Positions 1-8,334 of a stretch of 53,589 bases of DNA are shown here, in pieces. Each line of letters starts with the position of its first letter. The stretch's first letter is position 1. The notes below the pieces were generated by a model. The model saw only the letters and a list, made by a program, of their open reading frames with translations. It did not search any database and was not told where the DNA came from. The stretch is from NCBI GenBank assembly GCA_021811265.1, contig JAJZPH010000008.1, forward strand, positions 1 through 53,589, written 5' to 3'. A program made the position numbers and the translations under genes. This stretch comes from a bacterium (GTDB lineage Bacteria > Chlamydiota > Chlamydiia > Chlamydiales > SM23-39).

Positions 1-625
1 CTTTCTCTGACACTTGACCATCTTCTGGATTTATGCACAAATCGATTCGATCAATGGAAATTTTCCACCGAAAAGCATCTTCACGTATCTGCCCAAGCCT
101 TTCTCGTTCCTTTTTCCGCAAAAAAACTGTTTTTTTTATTTCACGCAAAAAAACTGCTCTTTTTTCCTCTTGCATTTCATTCACAAATTCCCCGATCCGA
201 TTTTTTTCTTCCACAATCGCTTTTTCACTTTCACGCAATTCTTCTTCATTTTTCTTTAATCCATCTGCGTTCGGCCGCATTTTGTAGAAGTAATGCAAAC
301 AAAGATAAGGAAGTAAAATGGGCAGTGCAATGCAGGTCACAAAAATGATTCGGTTCCAAAAACGAGTCTGTAATAACTCTGCTTGTGTTTGGAACAGTCT
401 CGGCCTCTCTTCTAACAAGGCTTTTAAAGTTTTATTTTTGTCTACAGCGCGCGAGGGATCATTTAGAAACATTTTCTCTGCAATTAGTAATTCGTCTTTT
501 TCCAAGAACAATAGTTGATCCTCGCTCACAGACAAATCTTTTTCTGACAACAATGGTTGTGGATAAGTAGTCCGATAGCGGCATGCAAGAAATTGCGAGA
601 CCAGACCGGAAGCCGAAGCGCTCAT
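1..625 (-). CDS. Partial membrane/coiled-coil protein (C-terminus off the left edge)
   Basis: The minus frame is open from an ATG at 625 to the window edge (208 codons, no stop). It begins MSASASGLVSQFLACRY. One hydrophobic stretch near residues 93-111 (IIFVTCIALPILLPYLCLHY) is followed by a highly charged Glu/Lys/Arg region with coiled-coil character (KKNEEELRESEKAIVEEKN and onward). An AAGGAT sequence six bases before the ATG supports this start. I do not recognise the family. Single-span proteins with long charged helices are common in chlamydiae, but that does not assign a function. The gene is transcribed divergently from mnmE across an AT-rich spacer. The plus-strand frames over this region are shadows of it. 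Confidence 0.7.
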   Translation of the reverse strand, partial: MSASASGLVSQFLACRYRTTYPQPLLSEKDLSVSEDQLLFLEKDELLIAEKMFLNDPSRAVDKNKTLKALLEERPRLFQTQAELLQTRFWNRIIFVTCIALPILLPYLCLHYFYKMRPNADGLKKNEEELRESEKAIVEEKNRIGEFVNEMQEEKRAVFLREIKKTVFLRKKERERLGQIREDAFRWKISIDRIDLCINPEDGQVSEK

Positions 626-702
626 TTTTATCCTTTTTTTTATTTTAATTATATAATATTATAACAATAGTTATTAACTTTGTCAAAACAAATAAATAAC
701 TT

Positions 703-741
703 AAGACTTATATTATTAAAAATTTTAATAATATAAGTCTT
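703..741. repeat. Perfect 19-bp-arm palindrome
   Basis: Arms 703-721 (AAGACTTATATTATTAAAA) and 723-741 are exact reverse complements around a single central base. The site lies between two divergent gene starts, so it is not a terminator for either. The 8-base piece TTAAGTCT of the arm flank recurs near 774-781. It could be a dyad operator, a cruciform or a mobile-element relic. Confidence 0.75.
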
Positions 742-795
742 CAAAATAAGTTTTTGCAAACAGAGTAATTATTTAAGTCTTTAGAAATAAGCTAC

Positions 796-835
796 GTATA
801 TAATCAAAGAACCTAGAAAATCGGTTTTTTAAGCT
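796..835 (-). repeat. Fragment of dispersed palindromic repeat (outer end)
   Basis: The sequence around the core AGAAAATCGGTTTTTTAAGCT matches, in inverse orientation, the outer end of the element seen whole at 15029-15196, including the GTATAT...CAAAGAA border. It is diverged and truncated. Confidence 0.6.
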
Positions 836-1062
836 ATGCCAAAAGCAACCTTTGTTCGCAAATGCAGAATCATTAGTTAAAAAATTTTTTATATAGTTTG
901 TTGTGCGTCAATTTTGGGTTTCTGGCCAGATAAAAATTTTTATAACGATGAATTTTAGAAATAAAATCATAACTTTGTTATTATATACGGAGCAATTACT
1001 AAAAAAGACCTACAGCCCTCTTGAATTTTTTCAGGACATAGTAAAGTTTAGGTGTATTTTTT

Positions 1063-2424
1063 ATGAATTTCAATACAAGCGAAGATACGATAGCAGCTCT
1101 TGCGACTCCCCCTGGAGAGGGAGCCATTGCCATTATCCGACTTTCGGGAAGAAACGCTTTTGCGATCGCTGGAAAGATTTTTTCCGGCAACATTTTGCAA
1201 TACTCTTCTCATACAGCCCACTATGGCAGAATAGTGGACTTCCAAGGAGCTCTTGTCGATAGCGTTCTGCTTCTTGTCATGAAGCATCCCCATACGTATA
1301 CAGGAGAAGACCTGGTAGAAATCCACTGCCACGGTGGAAGGGTTGTTACAAGAAAAATATTGGATCTTCTCACTGATGCCGGGGCCAAGATTGCAAAACC
1401 TGGAGAATTCACGTTGAGAGCTTTTTTAAATGGGAAACTAGATCTCTCTCAAGCAGAGGCCGTGCAATCCTTCATCTCATCACAAAATGAAGTTGCCATG
1501 AATGCAGCAGCAAATCAGCTCGAGGGAGCTTTGTCAAAAAAAATCGAAAGCTTTCAAAAAAGACTCATAGAAACCATTGCACTTTTGGAAGCCTTCATCG
1601 ACTTTCCAGAAGATGATTTGGGAAAAGAGGAGACAGAAAAAGCCCACACCTCTCTTCAGCAAATTGTAGAAGAAATGCAGCTTTTGGCCGATACTTTTTA
1701 CGAGGGAAAAATCGCAACAGATGGCATCTCCTTGTGTATCGCAGGCCCTCCCAATGTGGGCAAGTCCTCCCTGTTAAATGCCCTTTTGGGAAAAAATCGG
1801 GCCATCGTTTCTCCTCTTGCTGGCACTACACGAGATCTGATCGAAGAGACCGTCCAGTTGGGCTCTTTGCATTTGCGCTTAATAGATACTGCGGGTATTC
1901 GAAAAACAAAAGAGATGATCGAAAAAGAGGGCATCGAGCGCACGATGAGCGCCATGAAAGAGGCAGATCTCATTTTATTTGTTTTGGACGCTAGCCGTTC
2001 TTTGACAAAAGAAGACTTCGAGCTCATCTCCTCGCTGGATCCCCAAAAAACCCTCTTTCTTTGGAATAAAATCGATTTGCAAATGCCCGAGAGAAGGTTT
2101 GACAAAGCGGAAGAGCTGTTGATTTCCGTAAAGGATAAGAGAGGTCTTTCTGAGTTAAAAAATGCCATCGAAAAAAAAATCTGGAAGCGTGGAGTTCCCT
2201 CTAAAGAAGAGATCATCATCACTAAAGAAAGGCACAGAAAGGCGCTTCTTGCAAGCATAGACTTTTGCAAACAAGCAATCCATTCTTGTGAGAAAAAAGC
2301 CTCCTATGAATTCACCATTTCCGATCTCAAAAAATCGCTCGAAGAGCTAAGCTGCATCATCGGGCTCAATATTTCAGAAGAGATCCTCTCTTCCATTTTT
2401 TCCAAATTCTGCCTAGGAAAATGA
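1063..2424 (+). CDS. mnmE: tRNA uridine-5-carboxymethylaminomethyl modification GTPase MnmE
   Basis: MnmE (TrmE/ThdF) works with MnmG to modify the wobble uridine of certain tRNAs. The 453-residue length is normal. The N-terminal tetrahydrofolate-binding domain begins around EDTIAALATPPGEGAIAIIR. A helical domain carries the G domain from about residue 220: P-loop GPPNVGKSS at 228-236, the G2 segment AGTTRD, DTAG at 275-278 and NKID near 335. The C-terminus ends FCLGK, the conserved C-[IL]-G-K tail whose cysteine is catalytic in the family. The ATG at 1063 fits the family N-terminus. The stop overlaps the nth start by four bases (ATGA), so the two genes are probably one operon. In Chlamydia trmE and nth are also neighbours. 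Confidence 0.97.
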   Translation: MNFNTSEDTIAALATPPGEGAIAIIRLSGRNAFAIAGKIFSGNILQYSSHTAHYGRIVDFQGALVDSVLLLVMKHPHTYTGEDLVEIHCHGGRVVTRKILDLLTDAGAKIAKPGEFTLRAFLNGKLDLSQAEAVQSFISSQNEVAMNAAANQLEGALSKKIESFQKRLIETIALLEAFIDFPEDDLGKEETEKAHTSLQQIVEEMQLLADTFYEGKIATDGISLCIAGPPNVGKSSLLNALLGKNRAIVSPLAGTTRDLIEETVQLGSLHLRLIDTAGIRKTKEMIEKEGIERTMSAMKEADLILFVLDASRSLTKEDFELISSLDPQKTLFLWNKIDLQMPERRFDKAEELLISVKDKRGLSELKNAIEKKIWKRGVPSKEEIIITKERHRKALLASIDFCKQAIHSCEKKASYEFTISDLKKSLEELSCIIGLNISEEILSSIFSKFCLGK

Positions 2425-3041
2425 TGCAAAAAAAAGAAAGGGCAAAAAAGGTTAAAAACATTCTCGATCGGCTTTTTCCCCACCCTACGATTCCTCTCTA
2501 CCACACAAATTCCTACACCCTGTTAATCGCAGTTCTTCTCTCTGCGCACTCTACAGATAAAGCCGTTAACAAAATTACCCCCGCGCTCTTTCGCACAGCA
2601 CCTACCCCACAAAAAATGGTTTTGCTTACACAGCAAAAGATCGAAGCGATCATCCGCCCATGCGGCCTCTATAAACGAAAAGCAAAAGCAATTGTCGCTC
2701 TCTCTTCTCTACTCATAAAAGAACATGGAGGAAAAATCCCCTCCTCTCTCGAAGCATTGGAAAAACTCCCAGGAGTTGGCCACAAAACAGCTAGCGTAGT
2801 GCTCTCACATGCTTTTCATCAGCCTGCCTTTGCTGTCGACACGCACATCTTTCGATGCGCGAAGAGATGGAAACTGAGCTCGGGACAAAGCCTTAAAACA
2901 ACAGAAAAAGATTTAAAAAAAATTTTTAACAAAAGAGACTGGGGGAAAATTCATCTACAAATGATCCTCTATGCACGAGCATTCTGCCCCGCCCGAGGCC
3001 ATCGCATAGAAAAATGCCCTATCTGCCAAGCCGTTTCATAG
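2421..3041 (+). CDS. nth: Endonuclease III (DNA glycosylase/AP lyase) with altered FeS motif
   Basis: This base-excision-repair glycosylase/AP lyase acts on oxidised pyrimidines. It has 206 residues. The helix-hairpin-helix LPGVGHKTASVV contains the catalytic lysine (K122), and the catalytic aspartate is D140 in VDTHIFR. The C-terminal iron-sulphur loop departs from the usual C-x6-C-x2-C-x5-C: only C189, C199 and C202 are present (x9 instead of x6), and the protein stops four residues after the third cysteine. A normal [4Fe-4S] cluster is therefore doubtful. The start overlaps the mnmE stop by four bases. The 3' end is one base from the stop of the convergent acetyltransferase gene. Confidence 0.95.
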   Translation: MMQKKERAKKVKNILDRLFPHPTIPLYHTNSYTLLIAVLLSAHSTDKAVNKITPALFRTAPTPQKMVLLTQQKIEAIIRPCGLYKRKAKAIVALSSLLIKEHGGKIPSSLEALEKLPGVGHKTASVVLSHAFHQPAFAVDTHIFRCAKRWKLSSGQSLKTTEKDLKKIFNKRDWGKIHLQMILYARAFCPARGHRIEKCPICQAVS

Positions 3042-3042
3042 T

Positions 3043-3591
3043 TTAATTCATGGAATTATTACTTTTCCCCAAGCTTTTCACATCGTTCCTAAGAAGAGCA
3101 TAGAGACAAAGGTCTACATATTGCCCCTTACAAAACAGAGCCTCGCGCAAAATCCCCTCAAAGGAAAAACCGCACTTTTGCGCCACTGCCATGGCTGCGC
3201 GATTATAGTTGGGGATATGCAACTGCAAGCGGTTGATTTTTTTTGTAGAGAAAAGATATTGGGAAAAAAGCAAGAGGGCTTCGCTCATAAATCCCTTGCC
3301 GCGATCCTCGGGACGAAAAATATAAAAACTCAAGTCCAGCGTTTCGGTAAAGTGAATGCGATGAAACGAAATAAATCCCAACATGCGTTCTTTGCGATCC
3401 AATAAAAGTGTCGACCCTTCTAGATCTTCCCAAAAGCCCGTTTTGGCAAATTTTTGTTTGAATTTAAACTCCGAGCTCAAATCATCAAAAAAAAGAATAG
3501 ACCCGCTGAGTCGTAATTTTTCTTTGAAACGAAAAAAATCTTCTAAATCTTTTTCCTTCAATGGACGAAGAATGATGTTTTTACCTTCCAT
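3043..3591 (-). CDS. GNAT-family N-acetyltransferase (RimJ/RimL-like)
   Basis: This 182-residue protein begins MEGKNIILRPLKEKDLEDFF, the typical first strand and helix of RimJ/RimL-type acetyltransferases. Further family features are LLDRKERMLGFISFHR, the acetyl-CoA-binding segment RPEDRGKGFMSEALLLF (Q/RxxGxG/A-like, near residues 93-109) and the C-terminal NRAAMAVAQKCGFSFEGILREALF, where the NxxS/A...kxGF-xxEG pattern is characteristic. The probable activity is acetyl transfer from acetyl-CoA to a protein N-terminus or small molecule. The substrate cannot be read from sequence. It is convergent with nth and divergent from secA. Confidence 0.9.
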   Translation of the reverse strand: MEGKNIILRPLKEKDLEDFFRFKEKLRLSGSILFFDDLSSEFKFKQKFAKTGFWEDLEGSTLLLDRKERMLGFISFHRIHFTETLDLSFYIFRPEDRGKGFMSEALLLFSQYLFSTKKINRLQLHIPNYNRAAMAVAQKCGFSFEGILREALFCKGQYVDLCLYALLRNDVKSLGKSNNSMN

Positions 3592-3700
3592 AACGATCCT
3601 TTCGAAAATATCGCAAGAGTGTGGAATAACAAAAAGAAATAGGCGATTTCATTTTAAATCTTGTCTGAAAAAAAAACAATACCAACCTAAGAAATTGTCA

Positions 3701-3739
3701 AAGAATAAAAAATAGTTCATTTTATTCTTGGACGGTCCC
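3701..3739. repeat. Short hairpin and inverted copy of the GTCCAAGAA repeat
   Basis: AAGAATAAAA (3701-3710) pairs exactly with TTTTATTCTT (3720-3729) across a nine-base loop. The reverse strand of 3711-3739 matches 15350-15380 closely (GGRAC[CT]GTCCAAGAATAAAA then TGAACTATT). The site is in the divergent spacer between the acetyltransferase and secA, so it is not their terminator. Confidence 0.6.
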
Positions 3740-3765
3740 TAAGCATCAAACACTGCTTTCTTCCC

Positions 3766-3793
3766 TTGAAGAAAAATGGTTTTTTAGTATAAA
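3766..3793 (+). promoter_or_regulatory. Candidate sigma-66/70 promoter for secA
   Basis: TTGAAG at 3766-3771 and TATAAA at 3788-3793 are separated by 16 bases and end 26 bases before the secA ATG. The spacing is plausible, but the region is AT-rich and the call rests on consensus only. The ribosome-binding site is probably the AAAGAG just before the ATG. Confidence 0.45.
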
Positions 3794-3819
3794 ATTTTGT
3801 CATCCAACAAGAAAGAGTT

Positions 3820-6800
3820 ATGTTTGCCATTTTAAAAAAATTTTTTGGAACCGCGCAAAGTCGGCTTCTTAACAAGTATTCCAAAATTGTCATTGAAATT
3901 AACGAATGGGAAAAGAAATTCCAAGATCTTTCTGAAAAAGAGCTCTGTGCCAAAACGAGCGAATTTAAGGAAAGATTCCAAAAGGGTGAGTCTCTCGACA
4001 GCCTTCTTCCCGAAGCATATGCAGTTGTGAAAAATGCATGCCGACGCCTATGCGGCACTGAAATCCATGTCTTTGGATATGATCAGAAATGGGACATGAT
4101 TCCCTACGACGTACAGATCCTCGGCGCAATTGCCATGCATTATGGATCGATTGCCGAGATGCAAACCGGAGAAGGAAAAACTCTTACCGCCTCGCTGCCT
4201 CTTTATCTCAACGCCTTGAGTGGCAATCCTGTGCATCTAGTCACTGTCAATGATTATCTTGCCAAACGCGATTGCAGCTGGATTGGCATCATCTTTCGCT
4301 ATTTGGGTTTGAGCATTGCTTTTCTCACCAACGACGTTCCTCTGCATAAAAGAAAAGAGGTCTATGCCTCCGATATCGTGTATGGTACCTCTTCGGAATT
4401 TGGCTTTGACTATCTCAGAGACAACTCCATGGCCTCTTCTTTAGAAGAGCAGGTGCAGCGCAAACCCTATTATTTTGCCATCGTCGATGAAATCGACTCC
4501 ATTTTGATCGATGAGGCGCGAACGCCCCTCATCATTTCAGGACCCTCTCCTGTCAACAGACAGATGTATGATACGCTAAAAGATGGAGTGGCCCGGCTCG
4601 TCAAACTACAACGAGACCACTGCAACCGTTTAGCATCAGAGGCAAAAAAAGCATTAGACGCTCTGGGCGTTACCAACGAAGAACACCCACCCGTAAGGCT
4701 TGCAAAAGAAGCGCAAACAGAGGCAGACGAGGCTCTGCGCAAGCTCTGGCTTATTAGCAAAGGAACTCCCAGACACAAAATTTTAATGCGGATGAGGGAA
4801 AATCCCGATCTACGCGCTGCCATTGATCGTTGGGACACTCGTTTTTACTCTGAGCAAAACAAGGAAGAAAAGGCCAAAATTCTTTCCGAGCTTTTTATCA
4901 TCGTCGACGAAAAAGCCAATGAGTATGAGCTTACCGACCGAGGCATTCATGCCTGGGCAGAGTGCAATCCCGACAGCGAAGATTTCGTCATGATCGATCT
5001 GGGCTACGAGTATTCCAAAATCGAAGAAGACCCCGCTCTCAGCGAACAGGAAAAAATGCAGAGAAAAGTGCAAGTGCGCGAAGAAGATGCGAACCGAAAA
5101 GAGCGCGCTCACAATTTGCAGCAGCTCTTCAAGGCACACCTTCTCATGGAAAAAGATGTAGACTACATCGTGCAGGAGAGCAAGATCATCATCATCGATG
5201 AAAATACGGGCCGACCCCAACCGGGACGTAGATTTTCCGATGGCCTGCACCAAGCCATAGAAGCTAAAGAGGGCGTTGCCATCCAGGGAGAAACACAAAC
5301 CTACGCAACGATTACTCTCCAAAACTATTTCCGCATGTATCAAAAACTCTCCGGCATGACAGGTACTGCCATGACGGAAGCCAATGAATTCAAGGAAATT
5401 TACAAGATTGAAGTTGTGGAGATTCCTACCTACTGTCCTTGCAAGCGCATCGATGCTGACGATGAAATTTACATGACGGAGAGAGAAAAATACAATGCCA
5501 TCATCAAAGAAGTCCTCGCCGTTAACCAGCAAGGAAGGCCCATACTCATTGGAACAGAATCGGTTGAAATTTCGGAAAAGCTCTCCCGCATTTTAAAGCA
5601 AAACCATCTGCCCCATACCATTCTCAACGCAAAAAACCACTCCAAAGAAGCAGAAATTATTGCCGAAGCGGGCAAAAGAGGGGCTATCACTTTGGCCACC
5701 AATATGGCAGGAAGGGGAACGGACATCAAGCTCGCCTTTGACGTAAAAGAGCTAGGAGGCCTCCACGTCATCGGCACTACGCGCCATCATTCCAGACGTA
5801 ACGACTTCCAGCTTCGAGGTAGATCAGGTCGTTTAGGAGATCCCGGATCTTCCAAGTTCTACGTCTCTTTTGAAGATTCTTTGATGCGAATATTTGCCTC
5901 CCCTCGCTTAAATTCCATGCTACAAAGAGTGCGTCCTCCTGAGGGCGAGCCCATTTCAGCAAAAGTTTTAAACAGATCGATCGAAACTGCGCAAAAAAGA
6001 ATCGAGCAGCGCAACTACATGATTCGCAAACATACGCTAGAGTATGATGACGTCATGAATCGTCAGCGGCAGGAAATTTACTCCTTCCGCAATGAGCTCT
6101 TGTCCTCCGAAGATCCCACCTCTCTTGCCAAAGAAATTTTGTCCATCGTCACACTTTCTGTGATCCCCAAACACTTCACCAACCACTTCTCTGAAGGAGG
6201 GTGGAGAGGCGAGGAGTTCCGTCAATGGATCATGGAACATTTTCCCGTTTCTTTTGAAAAAGGAACTTTTGACTCTCTTGAGCTTCCGCAAATTGAAACT
6301 CTTGTCGCAGAAAAAGTCATTTCTGCATTTTTACAAAAATTAAATATGCAAAAGCAGTTGATCACCCAGATGCACCCGCAGGGAAAAGAGGAAGATGCTA
6401 CCCGTCTATTGCACAACGTCTTGCGCAGCATTATGGTGCGGCAAATCGACCATCTATGGCAGGAGCATCTGCTTGCCATTGATCATCTTAGAGCCGACGT
6501 GCACCTACGCGTTGTCGGTCAGCGAGATCCTCTTTTGGAATTTAAGCACGAAGCCTTTGCGCTTTTCGATGAATTTTCGCAAAGAGTCAAACTAGAAATG
6601 GCAGAAGATTTTTTCCGCTTTGCACTAGTTCCTCCTCAGCAAACCCAAGTACCGGAACTTCTCTCCCAACTTCATATGGACAAGGAGAGATCTTTTGTTC
6701 CCCAACCCCCAGATGAGCTCGAAGCTACTGCTGAACCTCCAAGCGTTTCTACAGACCCCGTGCGTGCTGCAGCAGAAGAAAAAGTCGGTCGCAATGAAAA

Positions 6801-6855
6801 TTGCCCTTGCGGCAGTGGGAAAAAATACAAAAAATGTTGCGGTAGCACCTATTAA
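3820..6855 (+). CDS. secA: Preprotein translocase motor ATPase SecA
   Basis: SecA drives export through SecYEG. The product is 1,011 residues, longer than the roughly 900 of E. coli. The Walker A motif MQTGEGKT is at 114-121. The DEAD-type box is VDEIDSILIDEART, followed by TGTAMTEA and by the second nucleotide-binding motifs TNMAGRGTDIKL and LRGRSGRLGDPGSS. A large insertion of roughly 200 residues follows the DEAD box (about residues 245-445, from the DGVARLVKLQRDH segment to the LLMEKDVDYIV segment) and accounts for the extra length. The C-terminus carries the zinc-binding SEC-C motif with C995, C997, C1006 and C1007, which normally contacts SecB and lipids. It is a single gene with its own promoter region. 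Confidence 0.98.
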   Translation: MFAILKKFFGTAQSRLLNKYSKIVIEINEWEKKFQDLSEKELCAKTSEFKERFQKGESLDSLLPEAYAVVKNACRRLCGTEIHVFGYDQKWDMIPYDVQILGAIAMHYGSIAEMQTGEGKTLTASLPLYLNALSGNPVHLVTVNDYLAKRDCSWIGIIFRYLGLSIAFLTNDVPLHKRKEVYASDIVYGTSSEFGFDYLRDNSMASSLEEQVQRKPYYFAIVDEIDSILIDEARTPLIISGPSPVNRQMYDTLKDGVARLVKLQRDHCNRLASEAKKALDALGVTNEEHPPVRLAKEAQTEADEALRKLWLISKGTPRHKILMRMRENPDLRAAIDRWDTRFYSEQNKEEKAKILSELFIIVDEKANEYELTDRGIHAWAECNPDSEDFVMIDLGYEYSKIEEDPALSEQEKMQRKVQVREEDANRKERAHNLQQLFKAHLLMEKDVDYIVQESKIIIIDENTGRPQPGRRFSDGLHQAIEAKEGVAIQGETQTYATITLQNYFRMYQKLSGMTGTAMTEANEFKEIYKIEVVEIPTYCPCKRIDADDEIYMTEREKYNAIIKEVLAVNQQGRPILIGTESVEISEKLSRILKQNHLPHTILNAKNHSKEAEIIAEAGKRGAITLATNMAGRGTDIKLAFDVKELGGLHVIGTTRHHSRRNDFQLRGRSGRLGDPGSSKFYVSFEDSLMRIFASPRLNSMLQRVRPPEGEPISAKVLNRSIETAQKRIEQRNYMIRKHTLEYDDVMNRQRQEIYSFRNELLSSEDPTSLAKEILSIVTLSVIPKHFTNHFSEGGWRGEEFRQWIMEHFPVSFEKGTFDSLELPQIETLVAEKVISAFLQKLNMQKQLITQMHPQGKEEDATRLLHNVLRSIMVRQIDHLWQEHLLAIDHLRADVHLRVVGQRDPLLEFKHEAFALFDEFSQRVKLEMAEDFFRFALVPPQQTQVPELLSQLHMDKERSFVPQPPDELEATAEPPSVSTDPVRAAAEEKVGRNENCPCGSGKKYKKCCGSTY

Positions 6856-6909
6856 AAACAGCCGCAATAAGAGCGATTCCACTATGCGGTTTCTTCGAGA
6901 GGGCCTTCT

Positions 6910-8232
6910 TTACCAACAATGAGATTGAGGTGCTGGTCTTGTCTTGCCCACCACTACCATCTCTCTAGGACCTTGTAAATCCACCCCGACATCCATCCAA
7001 GACTGTGCTATAATTGCACAAACTTTTTCTCCAAACCCCAAATCTTTAGCAGATTTAATCGTCTCTTTTGCAAAACAGGAAAAGTCTGCATCACTTGAAG
7101 TACGCTTAGAAGCAAGATGCCAACTCTGTCCTATCTTTCCATAAGTAACATCACCATATTTTGTGGCGGCGAGATAAAAAGCATGATTGGGGATGCCAGA
7201 ATACTTATGAATACCTCCCCAATCAAAAGGGAAAGTCACCTTCTCGCTTAGATAATCTCTCATATGTCCCACTTGATCGTCATTTCCAAGGACAGGATGA
7301 TTGCGGAAGCCATCTCCTGGATGCGACAGGGAGCACCAGCTATTTCCTGCCTGGGCATTACGAATGATCTTGTAAAGGTCCCAGCTCGCGTGGGCATCTC
7401 CAGCACGTACTCTATGTTTATAATGATCGGCCATCACGGCAAAGATATTAGCAAGAGACTCCAAAATAGCTCCACTTTGCTCCTGATAAACCAAATTTGA
7501 AGAACGAAAAATAACCGCATGAGCAAATGCATGAACAACTACGTCGCTATCCGCTGCAAAAGATGAAAATATCTCTGGGTCGTAATCTCCGATACAGACT
7601 CCACCTTCAGTGCTCCAAAAAACATTGTTAAAGGCATGGGGGTCATGAATATCCGTTCTCATGAGATTTCTGGTCTGCAGTTTTTCTACCGGAATCGTAG
7701 AAAAGGCCCCCTGAAAAAACATGTCCGTGTCTCGCATATGTTGCAAACATAAGCTCGCATCCTCATCAGGAGAAAAAGACGGATCTTGGTTCAACTCTAC
7801 TATTGTAGACCCATCCCATACTTCTCTTTGAGATTCTCGATAAACAACAGGAGGATAAAGAGATTGTAGGTTGACTAACTCAACCCTAGGAATTGGAAGT
7901 GCAGGATGTGACGGCTGCGAGGCGCGCTGCAAAGCAAGTCGTGAAAAAAAGAGGGAACTGACAACTGGAGACCAGCTGTGCGTTGGTTCTGGCGTGGAAC
8001 ACACAACATTTTTGTAGGGAAAATCGCCGACCAGAGTTGCAACAGACTTTGCGGATTGTGCTGCAGAGCCCATTGCAGGCAAAGAAATTTTCTTTACAAT
8101 CTCTTTCGTAGCTGCTGCGCTATTTCCCCCACAACTCTTACATCTTCTCTCATAATACTCTTCTATCAATCGCATTTTCACAGGAGAAATTAGCGTAAAT
8201 ATTCCTGAAAGCTGTCCTACGCTCACCAACAC
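6910..8232 (-). CDS. Thermolysin-like (M4) protein with degenerate zinc motif, probable pseudopeptidase
   Basis: This 440-residue product aligns by eye along the thermolysin catalytic region: NNVFWSTEGGVCIGDYDP matches the NNAFW...YGDGDG segment, then DVVVHAFAHAV matches DVVAHELTHAV. YQEQSGAILESLANIF matches YQNESGAINEAISDIF, GGIHKYSGIPNHAFYL matches GGVHINSGIINKAAYL, and a final AxxQSWMDVGV matches the AFDAVGV end. The HEXXH motif is HAFAH (residues 234-238, bases 7519-7533): both histidines remain but the catalytic glutamate is alanine (codon GCA, one change from GAA). The third zinc ligand E258 and H341 are kept. Zinc may bind, but hydrolysis is unlikely. No clear signal peptide is visible. 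Start: GTG preceded by AGGGAG; an internal ATG exists at residue 20. It is convergent with secA. An effector or binding role is inference. Confidence 0.8.
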   Translation of the reverse strand: MLVSVGQLSGIFTLISPVKMRLIEEYYERRCKSCGGNSAAATKEIVKKISLPAMGSAAQSAKSVATLVGDFPYKNVVCSTPEPTHSWSPVVSSLFFSRLALQRASQPSHPALPIPRVELVNLQSLYPPVVYRESQREVWDGSTIVELNQDPSFSPDEDASLCLQHMRDTDMFFQGAFSTIPVEKLQTRNLMRTDIHDPHAFNNVFWSTEGGVCIGDYDPEIFSSFAADSDVVVHAFAHAVIFRSSNLVYQEQSGAILESLANIFAVMADHYKHRVRAGDAHASWDLYKIIRNAQAGNSWCSLSHPGDGFRNHPVLGNDDQVGHMRDYLSEKVTFPFDWGGIHKYSGIPNHAFYLAATKYGDVTYGKIGQSWHLASKRTSSDADFSCFAKETIKSAKDLGFGEKVCAIIAQSWMDVGVDLQGPREMVVVGKTRPAPQSHCW

Positions 8233-8300
8233 TCCCTAAAAAACATTTTTTGTGATTTTATCGCGATTAAAGAAAAAGAGAAAATAAATTTTTAGTGTTT

Positions 8301-8317
8301 AAGGAACTGTCCAAGAA
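8301..8317 (+). repeat. Short copy of the GTCCAAGAA repeat
   Basis: AAGGAACTGTCCAAGAA matches the start of the 15350-15380 copy and the reverse strand at about 3723-3739. It lies between the M4-like gene and the zinc-ribbon gene. Confidence 0.45.
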
Positions 8318-8334
8318 GAGAAATTGCAAATTCT

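Larger units (their letters stand above)
626..1062. other. AT-rich divergent intergenic spacer
   Basis: There are 437 bases between the divergent starts of the left-edge gene and mnmE. The spacer is very AT-rich and has no credible coding frame. It contains the palindrome at 703-741 and a fragment of the dispersed repeat at 796-835. Promoters for both genes must lie here, but the base composition makes a specific -10/-35 choice unreliable. Confidence 0.7.

Noticed and set aside
14-287. Plus-strand frames at the left edge
   Set aside because: They oppose a better minus-strand gene with an ATG, a ribosome-binding site and coherent membrane plus coiled-coil structure.
4810-5532. 240-codon minus frame inside secA
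   Set aside because: It lies wholly antisense to well-conserved SecA motifs; Phe/Val/His-rich composition typical of a shadow frame.
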